From positions 62,001 to 126,000 of the forward strand of contig CBDCVQ010000017.1 of NCBI GenBank assembly GCA_965223165.1: a stretch of 64,000 nucleotides of DNA, in the 5' to 3' direction. This DNA comes from JABDMH01 sp965223165. GTDB lineage: Bacteria; Bacteroidota; Bacteroidia; Chitinophagales; Saprospiraceae. Each line of letters begins with the position of its first letter. Positions within the stretch are counted from its first letter, which is position 1. The notes below the pieces were generated by a model. It had not been told where the DNA came from and did not search any database. It saw only the letters and a list, made by a program, of their open reading frames with translations. Both the position numbers and the translations under genes were made by a program. Below, in pieces: positions 37,801 through 45,341 of the stretch.

Positions 37801-40778
37801 AAGAAGATAGAAGGCAAGCTGGTCCAGGGCTCAAGTGGGTGGACGTGCAGCGTTGGTCTAAACAGTCCATTGTCCTCACGGAACAAGACCGGGGCGGCCT
37901 ATACCTGCATGTGTTCTTTGCCTACAGCAACCGGACGGTATCCCGGCAGATCCATGTGCCGGTGCCTTGGACAAATAAAGAACTGGACGTGAGCATCACC
38001 CGAATCAACAACAAGATCCAGCCGGGCAGCCCTCAGGAGATCGAGCTGAAAATCGCAGGACCTGGCGGTGAGGCCCTGGCTGCCGAACTGGTCTTGGGAA
38101 TGTATGATGCATCCCTGGACGCTTTTGTCCCCCATCGCTGGCAGGCCCAATTATTTACGCTCTACTCCGCAACCCTGTACTCTCGGGCGGTGGGGTTTGG
38201 CACGGTTCACGATCAGGGCTTTCAGGAGGGGTGGAATCCGACACCAAAGGGTGCCACGTATTACAACCCACCTCAGCTCAGGTGGTTTAGGTATCCCCTA
38301 CAGGGGCGTAGATTCATGCGGGCGATGGAGGATGGCATTGTGGCTCCGATGACGGCAGAAGCCGTACCGCCTGACGTTCAGGAGAGCTTGTCGGACGCAT
38401 CCGCAAAATCATCCAGGGGCCCAGTGGAGTCAGCCGTGGCCATCAAAGACGTACCTGTGCGATCAGACTTTGCCGAGACGGTCTTCTTCTATCCGCACCT
38501 TCGCACCAACGCGCAGGGCGAAGTGGTGGTAACCTTCACGGCAAATGATGCCCTCACGACCTGGCGATTGCTGGCTTTTGCACATTCTGTCGAGTTGGCC
38601 TCCGGCCTGCAGATGGCTGAGGTGATCAGTCAGAAAGACCTGATGGTCACTACCAATCAGCCTCGGTTCCTTCGCGTCGGTGACCGGATCGAGCTCTCCG
38701 CCAAAATTGACCACTTGCTGGATCATAGTACGGAAGGCATAGCAGATCTGGAGCTGAGGGATGCACTCACTGAAGAGGTCTTGACATCTAGCATCTTGCG
38801 GAGCAGTCAGAAGCAGCACTTTCGTATGGAAGCAGGTGGTTCTGCTCGTGTATCGTGGACACTACAGATCCCCACGGGATTGCGGGCTCCCTTGGAATAT
38901 CGGATTCGCGCGACGAGTGGATACTATGCGGATGCAGAGCAAGGCCTGATCCCCATCCTCGAAAACCGAAAGCTGGTGACAGAAACGCTGGTAATGCATG
39001 TGAGAGGCGGCACCCAGAGGCAGTATGCCTTTGATCGTATGCGACAACATGCCTCCCCTACGCTGGAGCACGAATCCTACACGATCGAATACACGTCTCA
39101 CCCCATCTGGCATGCGATCAAGGCATTGCCCTATCTCATGGAAAACCCTTATGAATGTACCGAGCAGGTATTTAATCGGCTGTATGCCAACACTCTGGGG
39201 GCTCATATCGTCGAAAGCTTTCCGAGAGTAGAGAATACGTTGAAAGCTTGGGCGCAGGAGGGCGACCTACAGAGTCCACTTGTGACCAACCCCACCCTAA
39301 AGTCCGCGCTGATCGAAGAGACGCCCTGGGTGGCAGAGGCTGCCGAGGAGAAGTTGCAGCAGCAGCGGCTCGCTTGGCTCTTCGATAGAAATCGGATGAA
39401 TGCGGAATGGCGACAACTCAGCGATCGACTGGTCCAGTATCAAAACAGCGACGGCGGCTTCCCCTGGTTTCCCGGTGGGAGGAGCCATGTCTTTATCACG
39501 CAGTATTTGTTGGAGGGGATCGCCCGGTTGCAAGGATTTGACCGTCCCCTGGAGTGGACGACCGGCATGGTAGCGCAGGCAATACCCTTCCTGGATGCCG
39601 AGGTGGCCAGATACTACTGGCAGATTGAGAAAAACGTGTCCAAAGGGAATACTACCTGGACCCATGATCACCTGAATGCCACGATCATCCACTATGCATT
39701 TGTGCGCCAGATGTATCTCACTTCAAATCCGCTACCTGGCCACCTGGACAAGATCTGGTCCTTCCTGATGGATCAGCTAGAACGACATTGGCTAGCGCAA
39801 CCGCTGTATAGTCAGGGTCTGATCTCTCTCACGCTCCAACGATCCGGACTGGATGAGACCGCTGCGACTTTGCTGGCATCGTTCAAAGAACGGCTCTTGG
39901 TCAAGCCCGATCTAGGTGCCTATTGGCCCTACGAATATGGCATGCGATGGTATCAACTACCCATCGAGACCCATACACTCATGATTGAGGTCTTTGACGA
40001 ATTGGATGGGGATGCATCCATGACGGACGAATTGCGACTCTGGCTGCTCAATCACAAACGGACTAACCGATGGGAGAGCACCAAGGCCACGGCGGCGGCG
40101 GTGTCTGTCCTTACCCGTACGGAGAGGGGATGGCCCTTGGATCAACAGTCGGTCACGATTAAGCTCGGGGCAGAGTCCTTGCCAAGCGAGGCACTGCAGG
40201 CAGGTACGCTCTACGGCAAGACCAGGATCGAGGGTCGCGATATTAAGGCCGAGATGGCTGACATCGCGGTCAGCAATCCCAACCAGGGCGTGATGTGGGG
40301 TGCGGCCTACTGGCAGTACTTTGAAGACTTGGAGAAGATCGAAGCCAGCGGCGATCATCCCATGCGCATTGACAAGTCGATCTTCCGCAAGCGCTTGACC
40401 GAGCGAGGTCCGGTCCTGGAGCAAGCCAACGATCTTACGCCGGGAGACGAGTTGGTGGTTCGGTTGGTCATAGAGACAGACCGGGATATCGAGTTTGTCC
40501 ACATCAAAGACCAGCGCTGCGCCGGCCTGGAGCCGATGCAAACGTTGAGTAAGTACCATTGGCAGTCCGGGCTTGGATATTACATGAGCGCGGGCGATCT
40601 CGCGACCGACTTCTTTGTGGACTGGCTGCCTAGGGGCAAGCACGTGCTGGAGTACGGTCTTCGGGTAAGCCAGGGTGGCGATTTTTCCGCAGGTGTAGCC
40701 ACGATGCAGTCGATGTATGCGCCGGAGTTTGCCGCCCATAGCGGGGGCACACGCATGGTCATTGGACAGCAGCAATAA
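34815..40778 (+). CDS. alpha-2-macroglobulin family protein with thioester motif
   Basis: A 1987-residue exported protein with an N-terminal hydrophobic signal (ILLALLGFHCKT); a Cys near its end makes a lipoprotein possible, though the lipobox is poor. The MG2-type domain is near residue 590 (FFTDRAIYRPGQPLHFKG). The alpha-2-macroglobulin domain is at ~1216 (SDFAETVFFYPHL). The thioester motif is CTEQ at Cys1448-Gln1451 (NPYECTEQVFNRL), followed by the helical thioester domain to ~1750. Bacterial alpha-2-macroglobulins trap proteases through the thioester, and a periplasmic defence role is inferred. No penicillin-binding protein 1C gene, the common partner, is adjacent. A hairpin follows the stop. 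Confidence 0.93.
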   Translation: MMTFKGAKALGAVCILLALLGFHCKTAVAPTKPTMKEPHISWSAVDSLEAEGLPKSALEEVLRIKQTAASRQAWAQYIKAIVYENKFRIGTEEDGWIKSIVRMENELSKLPEPARSVLHSYLGEAVGQYLMANHWTISQRQTRANSDDDIATMSVDALQRKALEHYRASLAWPGLRESSLEQFDVLISAPDTSSDRSPWLYPLLARRQLDFLSTHHRQAHQPLQAFQVDKEVYFAPARDFINLTFQTPDSLSFDRLSLILYRDIIQFHHERSEIAEATRADLRRLQFAFDRGANLSKERLHRMALARLMAQVKDLPISTAVAHRWSLAVQGQGDSISLVEAHRICQEALERFPDAPDAGLCHGRIAEIERKHLSIVAEEVNIPGENMLLKVHYRNHNQLHLKVVRLEESEVGQYERLAYDDRLPFLHARPQVHSDHLELALPVDYREHTTEVKLPGLPAGYYVILVGSDAQLMPEGQAVRVASLRVSQLAYAHLSGSGSPSLVVFDRQSGWPLPGVQVQWYTQHYDSRRGLTTHQEIGRDISDEDGLVSLPSSGRHHYYVRLSLGDDWLSMGEGYSSYQRPSQPRHRSAVNFFTDRAIYRPGQPLHFKGLLIDFEEGMPRIAPEEDVTITLYDGNGQAYETLSLQSNAFGSVSGTFTLPTVGLRGSMSLGSDRARDRHPVRVEEYKRPTFKVSFDTLPAVVLGDTVEVSGEIQSYAGVPLSGVPASFRVVRKTQFPFRPWWGFRMPFPQGPDKEIAQGVVSSDQGGKFTLRFVAGADQTIDREMRPIFTFEIWADATDINGETQTGRQSIQAGYEPFVVHLDLESSYRLGELSTLPIQALSYQQVPIDVRGSVRVQRLRNPSSWKRPRHWAMPDQPWMTPDDFAEHFPMYDYATITPDQWEMVDERVVAFDAGRKPEIDLADVLSGVGYYRITCAATDSQGRSVTVSKTLHLDDPHSDFVPSEELLVARLDQDTYQPGDTVELTLGVAMPGRILLQEDRRQAGPGLKWVDVQRWSKQSIVLTEQDRGGLYLHVFFAYSNRTVSRQIHVPVPWTNKELDVSITRINNKIQPGSPQEIELKIAGPGGEALAAELVLGMYDASLDAFVPHRWQAQLFTLYSATLYSRAVGFGTVHDQGFQEGWNPTPKGATYYNPPQLRWFRYPLQGRRFMRAMEDGIVAPMTAEAVPPDVQESLSDASAKSSRGPVESAVAIKDVPVRSDFAETVFFYPHLRTNAQGEVVVTFTANDALTTWRLLAFAHSVELASGLQMAEVISQKDLMVTTNQPRFLRVGDRIELSAKIDHLLDHSTEGIADLELRDALTEEVLTSSILRSSQKQHFRMEAGGSARVSWTLQIPTGLRAPLEYRIRATSGYYADAEQGLIPILENRKLVTETLVMHVRGGTQRQYAFDRMRQHASPTLEHESYTIEYTSHPIWHAIKALPYLMENPYECTEQVFNRLYANTLGAHIVESFPRVENTLKAWAQEGDLQSPLVTNPTLKSALIEETPWVAEAAEEKLQQQRLAWLFDRNRMNAEWRQLSDRLVQYQNSDGGFPWFPGGRSHVFITQYLLEGIARLQGFDRPLEWTTGMVAQAIPFLDAEVARYYWQIEKNVSKGNTTWTHDHLNATIIHYAFVRQMYLTSNPLPGHLDKIWSFLMDQLERHWLAQPLYSQGLISLTLQRSGLDETAATLLASFKERLLVKPDLGAYWPYEYGMRWYQLPIETHTLMIEVFDELDGDASMTDELRLWLLNHKRTNRWESTKATAAAVSVLTRTERGWPLDQQSVTIKLGAESLPSEALQAGTLYGKTRIEGRDIKAEMADIAVSNPNQGVMWGAAYWQYFEDLEKIEASGDHPMRIDKSIFRKRLTERGPVLEQANDLTPGDELVVRLVIETDRDIEFVHIKDQRCAGLEPMQTLSKYHWQSGLGYYMSAGDLATDFFVDWLPRGKHVLEYGLRVSQGGDFSAGVATMQSMYAPEFAAHSGGTRMVIGQQQ

Positions 40779-40781
40779 AAA

Positions 40782-40806
40782 AAGCTGCCTTCAGCGAAGA
40801 CAGCTT
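40782..40806 (+). terminator. hairpin after the alpha-2-macroglobulin gene
   Basis: AAGCTG-c-CTTC pairs with GAAG-a-CAGCTT around a 3-base loop, starting 4 bases after the stop codon. The T-rich tract is on the left, so on this strand it is preceded by A7 and not followed by a run of T. It may act as a bidirectional or 3'-end-stabilising structure instead of a classical terminator. Confidence 0.5.
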
Positions 40807-41025
40807 GTACACTCAAAACCCGTAGAAAAAATCTCTTGGATAGATCGGAGTCTAAGGTTAAATATACAACTAAATTGTCAATGAAACAGTCTCAATGTTG
40901 CTATTGTTATACCTAAATACAATAAGTCTTACTAATAAGGTATCCGCGAACACCGCTATACGTTCGTCGATAATCCTTCAGGGTACCATGCAATCTTTCT
41001 ACATTTAGCCATCTAAGACAAGGGT

Positions 41026-41628
41026 ATGGAGAACAGAACCGACGAAGCAAATTCGATTATCAAGAACCATATGATGTGGTCGATGGGAGCAGGTCTCATT
41101 CCGATACCGATCGCCGACTATTTTGCCGTCAGTGCAATCCAATTGGATATGGTACGGCAACTATGCAATCTCTACGAGGTAAATTACAAGGATACGGAAG
41201 GAAAGGCCGTGATAAGCTCGCTGACTGGATCTCTAATCGCCCGCGTCGGTGCCAGGGGGATCAAACTAATTCCCGGTGTCGGGTCAGTCATAGGCGGGGC
41301 CACATTGGCGGTCCTGTCGGGCGCCTCTACCTACGCGCTGGGGGAGGTTTTCAAAAAGCACTTTCAGACCGGGGGTACATTCCTGGATTTTGACCCCGCT
41401 CGCCTCAGCAAGATGTACGATGAGATGTTTGAAAAGGGTAAAAAATATGCTCGAGAAATGAAGCGGGATCAAGTACGAGCGGAGGCTGAGGAAGTGGAGC
41501 TGAAGGCCCTGGATGAAGAAAAAGAACATATGATGAGCCGCCTGAAGGATCTGGCCAAGCTGAAGGAGGACGGTATGCTCACCGACGAAGAATTTGAAGT
41601 GCTAAAGAAGAAATTAGTCGATTCTTAA
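41026..41628 (+). CDS. DUF697-like membrane protein with C-terminal SHOCT domain
   Basis: A 200-residue protein. The N-terminal ~120 residues match DUF697-type proteins (MMWSMGAGLIPIPIADYFAV, then SLIARVGARGIKLIPGVGSVIGG, read in parts), with one or two hydrophobic, Gly-rich membrane-associated segments. A charged helix (135-175) links to a C-terminal SHOCT motif (LKEDGMLTDEEFEVLKKKL). SHOCT domains mediate oligomerisation in many bacterial proteins. A box TACATTTA (41000-41007), one base off TAnnTTTG, lies upstream. The function is unknown. A small gene follows 2 bp later. Confidence 0.82.
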   Translation: MENRTDEANSIIKNHMMWSMGAGLIPIPIADYFAVSAIQLDMVRQLCNLYEVNYKDTEGKAVISSLTGSLIARVGARGIKLIPGVGSVIGGATLAVLSGASTYALGEVFKKHFQTGGTFLDFDPARLSKMYDEMFEKGKKYAREMKRDQVRAEAEEVELKALDEEKEHMMSRLKDLAKLKEDGMLTDEEFEVLKKKLVDS

Positions 41629-41630
41629 GT

Positions 41631-41906
41631 ATGCGGATCATCGGTGACCTTAAGGATGACACCTGTACCATTACGTTTTTTCAAGCCGGGCAGCGATACA
41701 TTGCACAAGTGGAAGATGGCGATGTGACCGTGAGTGTACGGTTTAGCCACGATGAAGTCGCTGGGTTCGATCAACTGAAAGCCCTCACCCGAGATAAAAT
41801 CTTACCCGAGGCAAAGCAATGGCTCGCACAGCTCCGCAAGACGCGCTCCAACGCTGTCAAATCCGTGACAACCCAACAGGACGAAGGCTGGACCGAGATC
41901 ATCTGA
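41631..41906 (+). CDS. small protein of unknown function
   Basis: Not recognised. It has 91 residues, is soluble and hydrophilic, with a beta-rich N-terminal half and a helical C-terminal half (KILPEAKQWLAQLRK). It begins 2 bp after the DUF697/SHOCT gene, so co-translation and a related role are plausible but unproven. No signal peptide or cysteine motif is present. It is convergent with tsaD across about 50 bp. Confidence 0.6.
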   Translation: MRIIGDLKDDTCTITFFQAGQRYIAQVEDGDVTVSVRFSHDEVAGFDQLKALTRDKILPEAKQWLAQLRKTRSNAVKSVTTQQDEGWTEII

Positions 41907-41955
41907 TTTCTTGCTTTTACCTATGCTGAGGCAGTAGGGCACCGTCCCAAGGATA

Positions 41956-42966
41956 CTAGGCCTGGTCCCAGGGCAGTCTGGGATCGGGAGCAGCCGTAGG
42001 ATCGCTAAACAGCTTGGCGGCGTACTTGTACTGGGCGGCGCCGGCGATCATAGCGGCATTGTCCGTGCAGAAACTGATCTTGGGGATGAAGACCTGGCAG
42101 CCCCAGCCAGCGGCCACTTCCTGCAGGTGATGGCGCAGACCTCGATTGGCGGAAACACCCCCGGCGACGGCGACTTGCTTGATGCCGGTTTGCTCGACGG
42201 CTAGCGCAATCTTACTAATCAGGATACGTACGATGGTCTCTTGGACAGACGCACAGAGATCCGGCAATTGGGTCTTTAGGAAGTCGGGATCTTTCTTGGA
42301 GTGGTCGCGGATGAAGTACATGATCGCGGTCTTGAGCCCACTGAAGCTAAAGTCAAGATCGGGGACCTGCGGCTCTGGAAAAGAGAAGACGGGCGTCCCT
42401 TCCTTCGCCAGGCGATCGATGACGGGTCCTGCAGGATAAGGCAGCCCCATCATCTTACCTGCCTTGTCAAATGCTTCGCCGGCGGCATCATCACGGGTCT
42501 GACCAATGATCTCCATATCGAGATAATCACGTACGACAACCAGCTGGGTGTGACCACCCGATACCGTCAAGCATAGGAAGGGAAAGGTAGGGTAGGGCGC
42601 TTCCAGGAAATGTGCCAGAATATGGGCCTTCATGTGGTGGACCCCGATCAGCGGGATATGACGGGCCATGGCCAGGCTCTTGGCGAAGGTAAATCCGACC
42701 ATCAATGACCCCATAAGACCTGGCCCTTGGGTGCATGCGATGGCAGAGAGTTGCTGGATGGGTACATCTGCCTTCTCCAGTGCGGCTTGGACAGTAGGAA
42801 GAATCAGCTCATTGTGGGCGCGCGAAGCAACCTCGGGCACCACCCCACCGTACAACTCATGCATGGTCTGACTGGCGACCACGTTGGAGTGTACCTCCCC
42901 GTCGGAGAGCACGGCAGCGGCAGTGTCATCGCAAGAGGATTCAATCGCGAGGATGTGCACGGACAT
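41956..42966 (-). CDS. tsaD: tRNA N6-adenosine threonylcarbamoyltransferase
   Basis: The 336-residue catalytic subunit for the universal t6A37 modification of ANN-decoding tRNAs, working with TsaB and TsaE. The metal ligands His111 and His115 are in HHMKAHILAHF, with the ASKHA fold start LAIESSCDDTAAAVL, GPGLMGSLMVG, GGHTQLVVVRDY and VAGGVSANRGL. The length is normal. The start is the ATG at 42966, followed upstream by a long gene-free stretch. Confidence 0.97.
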   Translation of the reverse strand: MSVHILAIESSCDDTAAAVLSDGEVHSNVVASQTMHELYGGVVPEVASRAHNELILPTVQAALEKADVPIQQLSAIACTQGPGLMGSLMVGFTFAKSLAMARHIPLIGVHHMKAHILAHFLEAPYPTFPFLCLTVSGGHTQLVVVRDYLDMEIIGQTRDDAAGEAFDKAGKMMGLPYPAGPVIDRLAKEGTPVFSFPEPQVPDLDFSFSGLKTAIMYFIRDHSKKDPDFLKTQLPDLCASVQETIVRILISKIALAVEQTGIKQVAVAGGVSANRGLRHHLQEVAAGWGCQVFIPKISFCTDNAAMIAGAAQYKYAAKLFSDPTAAPDPRLPWDQA

Positions 42967-43352
42967 CGCGCAAACCTAAGCATTATCGCTCAGATCGCGT
43001 CACCTTCAAGTGATGGTAATCCGGGAGGCTCAAAGGGTGCGTGGCCTAGAGGGGAAGCTCGGCATCGGGCGAACGGCTGAAGTCTTGCGATCGACTTTTG
43101 GTCTGTCTGGGTGAGCTTACTGGGGACAGGATCGGTGACAAGGCTGTTGTGACCGGAACGACTTGTCCATACACCAAATGGCGGGGATGCTGCATCTATA
43201 AGGAGTTTAGGCGGTCAATCTCAAGAAAAACTAGGCCGCTCAGACCACTCGGAGGGCCTTGAAAAAATCATAAGGCGCCGGGTCAATAGTTGCGAGAACT
43301 GTTCGAAAAATAGTATAATTGTGACGAATCATTTACTTATATCTCCATCTAT
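42967..43352. other. gene-free intergenic stretch, one weak promoter
   Basis: 386 bp between the divergent tsaD and the next plus-strand gene. I see no protein-like frame, tRNA or strong repeat. The only signal is TATAATTG at 43314-43321, one base off TAnnTTTG, with TTG 21 bases upstream, a plausible promoter for the gene at 43353. Confidence 0.5.
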
Positions 43353-43940
43353 ATGAGACTGCTGATAAATCTCGTTTTGGTTGCAATTGCTGCGCTGATG
43401 GCCTTTTTGCTTATCAATTCCATCCGGGAGCCGATCAAATTCAAGGCCGAAAGGGATAAAAGGCAGAATGCAGTGGTGGATAAGCTCCTGGTCATTCGAA
43501 AAGCACAGGAATTTTACCGAGACATCACCGGTGGATCTTTTGCTCCTACCTGGGATACACTCAAGCAAGTGCTAGAGACCGGGCAGTTCAGGAATATCAA
43601 GGTGGTTGGCGACCCAGATGACCCCAATTTTACAGGTGAAATATCATACGATACCACCTACTTTCCGGCAATCGATACCGTGAGGGCACTTGGTATGAAT
43701 CTGGACTCGCTGGGCGTGGTACCGTATGGAGATGGAGCCATTTTTGACATACAGGCAGATACCTTGACTTATCAGAGCACCCTGGTAAATGTGGTGGAAG
43801 TCTCGACCCCGATCCGCACGTTTATGGGACCATACGCCGATCCGAGATTCGGCAAGTATGATAACTCATACAATCCCAATGCACTGATCAAGTTTGGAGA
43901 TATGAACAAACCCAATCTTTCAGGTAACTGGGAAAGGTAG
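43353..43940 (+). CDS. membrane-anchored protein of unknown function
   Basis: Not recognised by name. The 195-residue protein has one N-terminal membrane helix (LLINLVLVAIAALMAFLLIN), which looks like an uncleaved anchor, so the rest (acidic, Gly/Pro-rich, ending NLSGNWER) is probably periplasmic. Its position just before the DUF3822 gene is shared with other Bacteroidota as far as I recall. The stop is 52 bp before the annotated ATG of DUF3822, and that gene's conserved sequence begins even closer. The function is unknown. Confidence 0.72.
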   Translation: MRLLINLVLVAIAALMAFLLINSIREPIKFKAERDKRQNAVVDKLLVIRKAQEFYRDITGGSFAPTWDTLKQVLETGQFRNIKVVGDPDDPNFTGEISYDTTYFPAIDTVRALGMNLDSLGVVPYGDGAIFDIQADTLTYQSTLVNVVEVSTPIRTFMGPYADPRFGKYDNSYNPNALIKFGDMNKPNLSGNWER

Positions 43941-43992
43941 GCCGCTGGACGACATAAAGAACATACCAAATGAACTGTCTATTCTGCTTAGA

Positions 43993-44769
43993 ATGGACAG
44001 TTTTGCTTTTGTCATCATCGATGACGCCAATATCGTCTCCACCTACAAGTCGGTACCTTTTCAGACCAAGTATCATCACTTCAAGAATGTAGATCCAGTG
44101 GAGATCCTGGCCATCATCCAGGGAAATAATCTCCGATCCAATCGATTTGAGAAAGTCAATATTTCCCTGGATCACGAGGCATTTACCTATGTGCCTGCCA
44201 ATGCGTATGATCCAACCTCCTGGCTGGATTACCTGGCCTTTGTGAGTTCGGGAGTCAAGAAAGATGATGTGGCGGCGTCCCGGAAACGAGACGATATGGT
44301 CTGTGTGTACACATTCCCCCTTCCGATCCGAAAACTCTTCTCGACCCTCTACCCAACCTCGCAGGTCAGTCATCTGACTGAGTCATTGATCGGTTTCCTG
44401 CAGGCGGAGGTAGGGCAGGACCCGACCATATTTGTACTCATGCATGGCGAGGATGCGTACGTCATCATCTTCGAGGATCACTCTATGACGCTGATCAATC
44501 GCTATCACGCGCCCACCGCCAAAGACCGCCTCTACTACATTCTCCTGGCTTGCAAACATCGTCGACTCAATCCGCGCAAGGTCAACATCAAGATCTCTGG
44601 CGATCAAGACGACTCCCATGAGCTGCAAGAAGAGCTGCGCAAGTTCTTTATCCATGTGACCGCCATCGAGTGGAGAAACGGATGGAGATTGCCCCTGTCA
44701 GTCAAGGATCCCTTGGAGCTTTTCGAATTCTACTGCATGCATCATGCGGATCATCGGCGGACAGTTTAA
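43993..44769 (+). CDS. DUF3822 family protein
   Basis: A DUF3822 protein, a family restricted largely to Bacteroidota, of unknown function; the fold is ASKHA/actin-like by family prediction, which I infer only from memory. 258 residues from the ATG at 43993 (MDSFAFVIIDDA). The conserved N-terminal beta strand (NELSILLRM) is encoded just upstream in the same frame, where there is no ATG, GTG or TTG before the previous stop, only CTG 43945 or ATT codons. The true start may therefore be non-canonical. The C-terminal end overlaps the RsmD-type gene by 26 bp, a common pairing. Confidence 0.85.
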   Translation: MDSFAFVIIDDANIVSTYKSVPFQTKYHHFKNVDPVEILAIIQGNNLRSNRFEKVNISLDHEAFTYVPANAYDPTSWLDYLAFVSSGVKKDDVAASRKRDDMVCVYTFPLPIRKLFSTLYPTSQVSHLTESLIGFLQAEVGQDPTIFVLMHGEDAYVIIFEDHSMTLINRYHAPTAKDRLYYILLACKHRRLNPRKVNIKISGDQDDSHELQEELRKFFIHVTAIEWRNGWRLPLSVKDPLELFEFYCMHHADHRRTV

Positions 44770-45304
44770 GGGACGTAGGTTTTATCCTCCAGCCAAAAAC
44801 TGGCCCACCCGTCCGACGACCGATTTCTCTAAGGAGGGACTCTTTAATATCCTGCAGAATCGATTGGACTTTGCGGCGGTCAAGATGCTGGATCTCTTCG
44901 GAGGTACGGGCAACCACACCTACGAGGCAATCTCACGGGGTTGCACTGACGTGACCTACGTAGATAAACATGGGCCTTGCATTAAATTTGTCAAAGACGT
45001 ATGTGAGAAACTAGACATCGAAGCATATGTCCGCATAAAGCGCATGGACGTAGCACAGTTCATCGCATCGTCTACCGGACCGTACGACTATATCTTCGCC
45101 GGGCCTCCCTATCCGCTGCCGTGGCTGGACGAAATTCCGGATCGCATTTTTGCAAAGGAACTCCTGGCACCGGAGGGCCTCTTCGTCTTGGAACACAATG
45201 ATCATCACGACTTTCAGCAGCATCCCCACTTTGAGGACGTGCGGTCTTATGGTGGAACCCTATTCAGCTTTTTCTCCCGATCAGTGGCGACCACGGACCA
45301 ATAG
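44744..45304 (+). CDS. rsmD: RsmD-type 16S rRNA methyltransferase, motif IV altered
   Basis: A class I SAM-dependent methyltransferase of the RsmD (16S rRNA guanine-966 N2) family, 186 residues. The N terminus MRIIGGQFKGRRFY and RPTTDFSKEGLFNIL, and the SAM site LDLFGGTGNHTYEAISRG, are typical. Catalytic motif IV, normally [D/N]PPY, reads GPPY (residues 120-123, FAGPPYPLPW), so the conserved acidic/amide residue is Gly. Either activity is lost or altered, or the base was miscalled; the codon is GGG and a change to GAC would need two base substitutions. It overlaps the DUF3822 gene by 26 bp. Confidence 0.9.
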   Translation: MRIIGGQFKGRRFYPPAKNWPTRPTTDFSKEGLFNILQNRLDFAAVKMLDLFGGTGNHTYEAISRGCTDVTYVDKHGPCIKFVKDVCEKLDIEAYVRIKRMDVAQFIASSTGPYDYIFAGPPYPLPWLDEIPDRIFAKELLAPEGLFVLEHNDHHDFQQHPHFEDVRSYGGTLFSFFSRSVATTDQ

Positions 45305-45311
45305 CTTTCAG

Positions 45312-45319
45312 TATTTTTG
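45312..45319 (+). promoter_or_regulatory. Bacteroidota-type -7 promoter box for argS
   Basis: TATTTTTG matches TAnnTTTG exactly, immediately after the preceding stop codon (45304). A start near 45326 would precede the TTG start codon of argS at 45342 by about 16 bases. No clear -33 TTTG is visible. Confidence 0.45.
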
Positions 45320-45341
45320 TGCCCCTACAAAAACAGATAAG

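Noticed and set aside
39957..40775. 272-residue minus-strand frame
   Set aside because: Antisense to the alpha-2-macroglobulin C-terminal region; no domain or start context.
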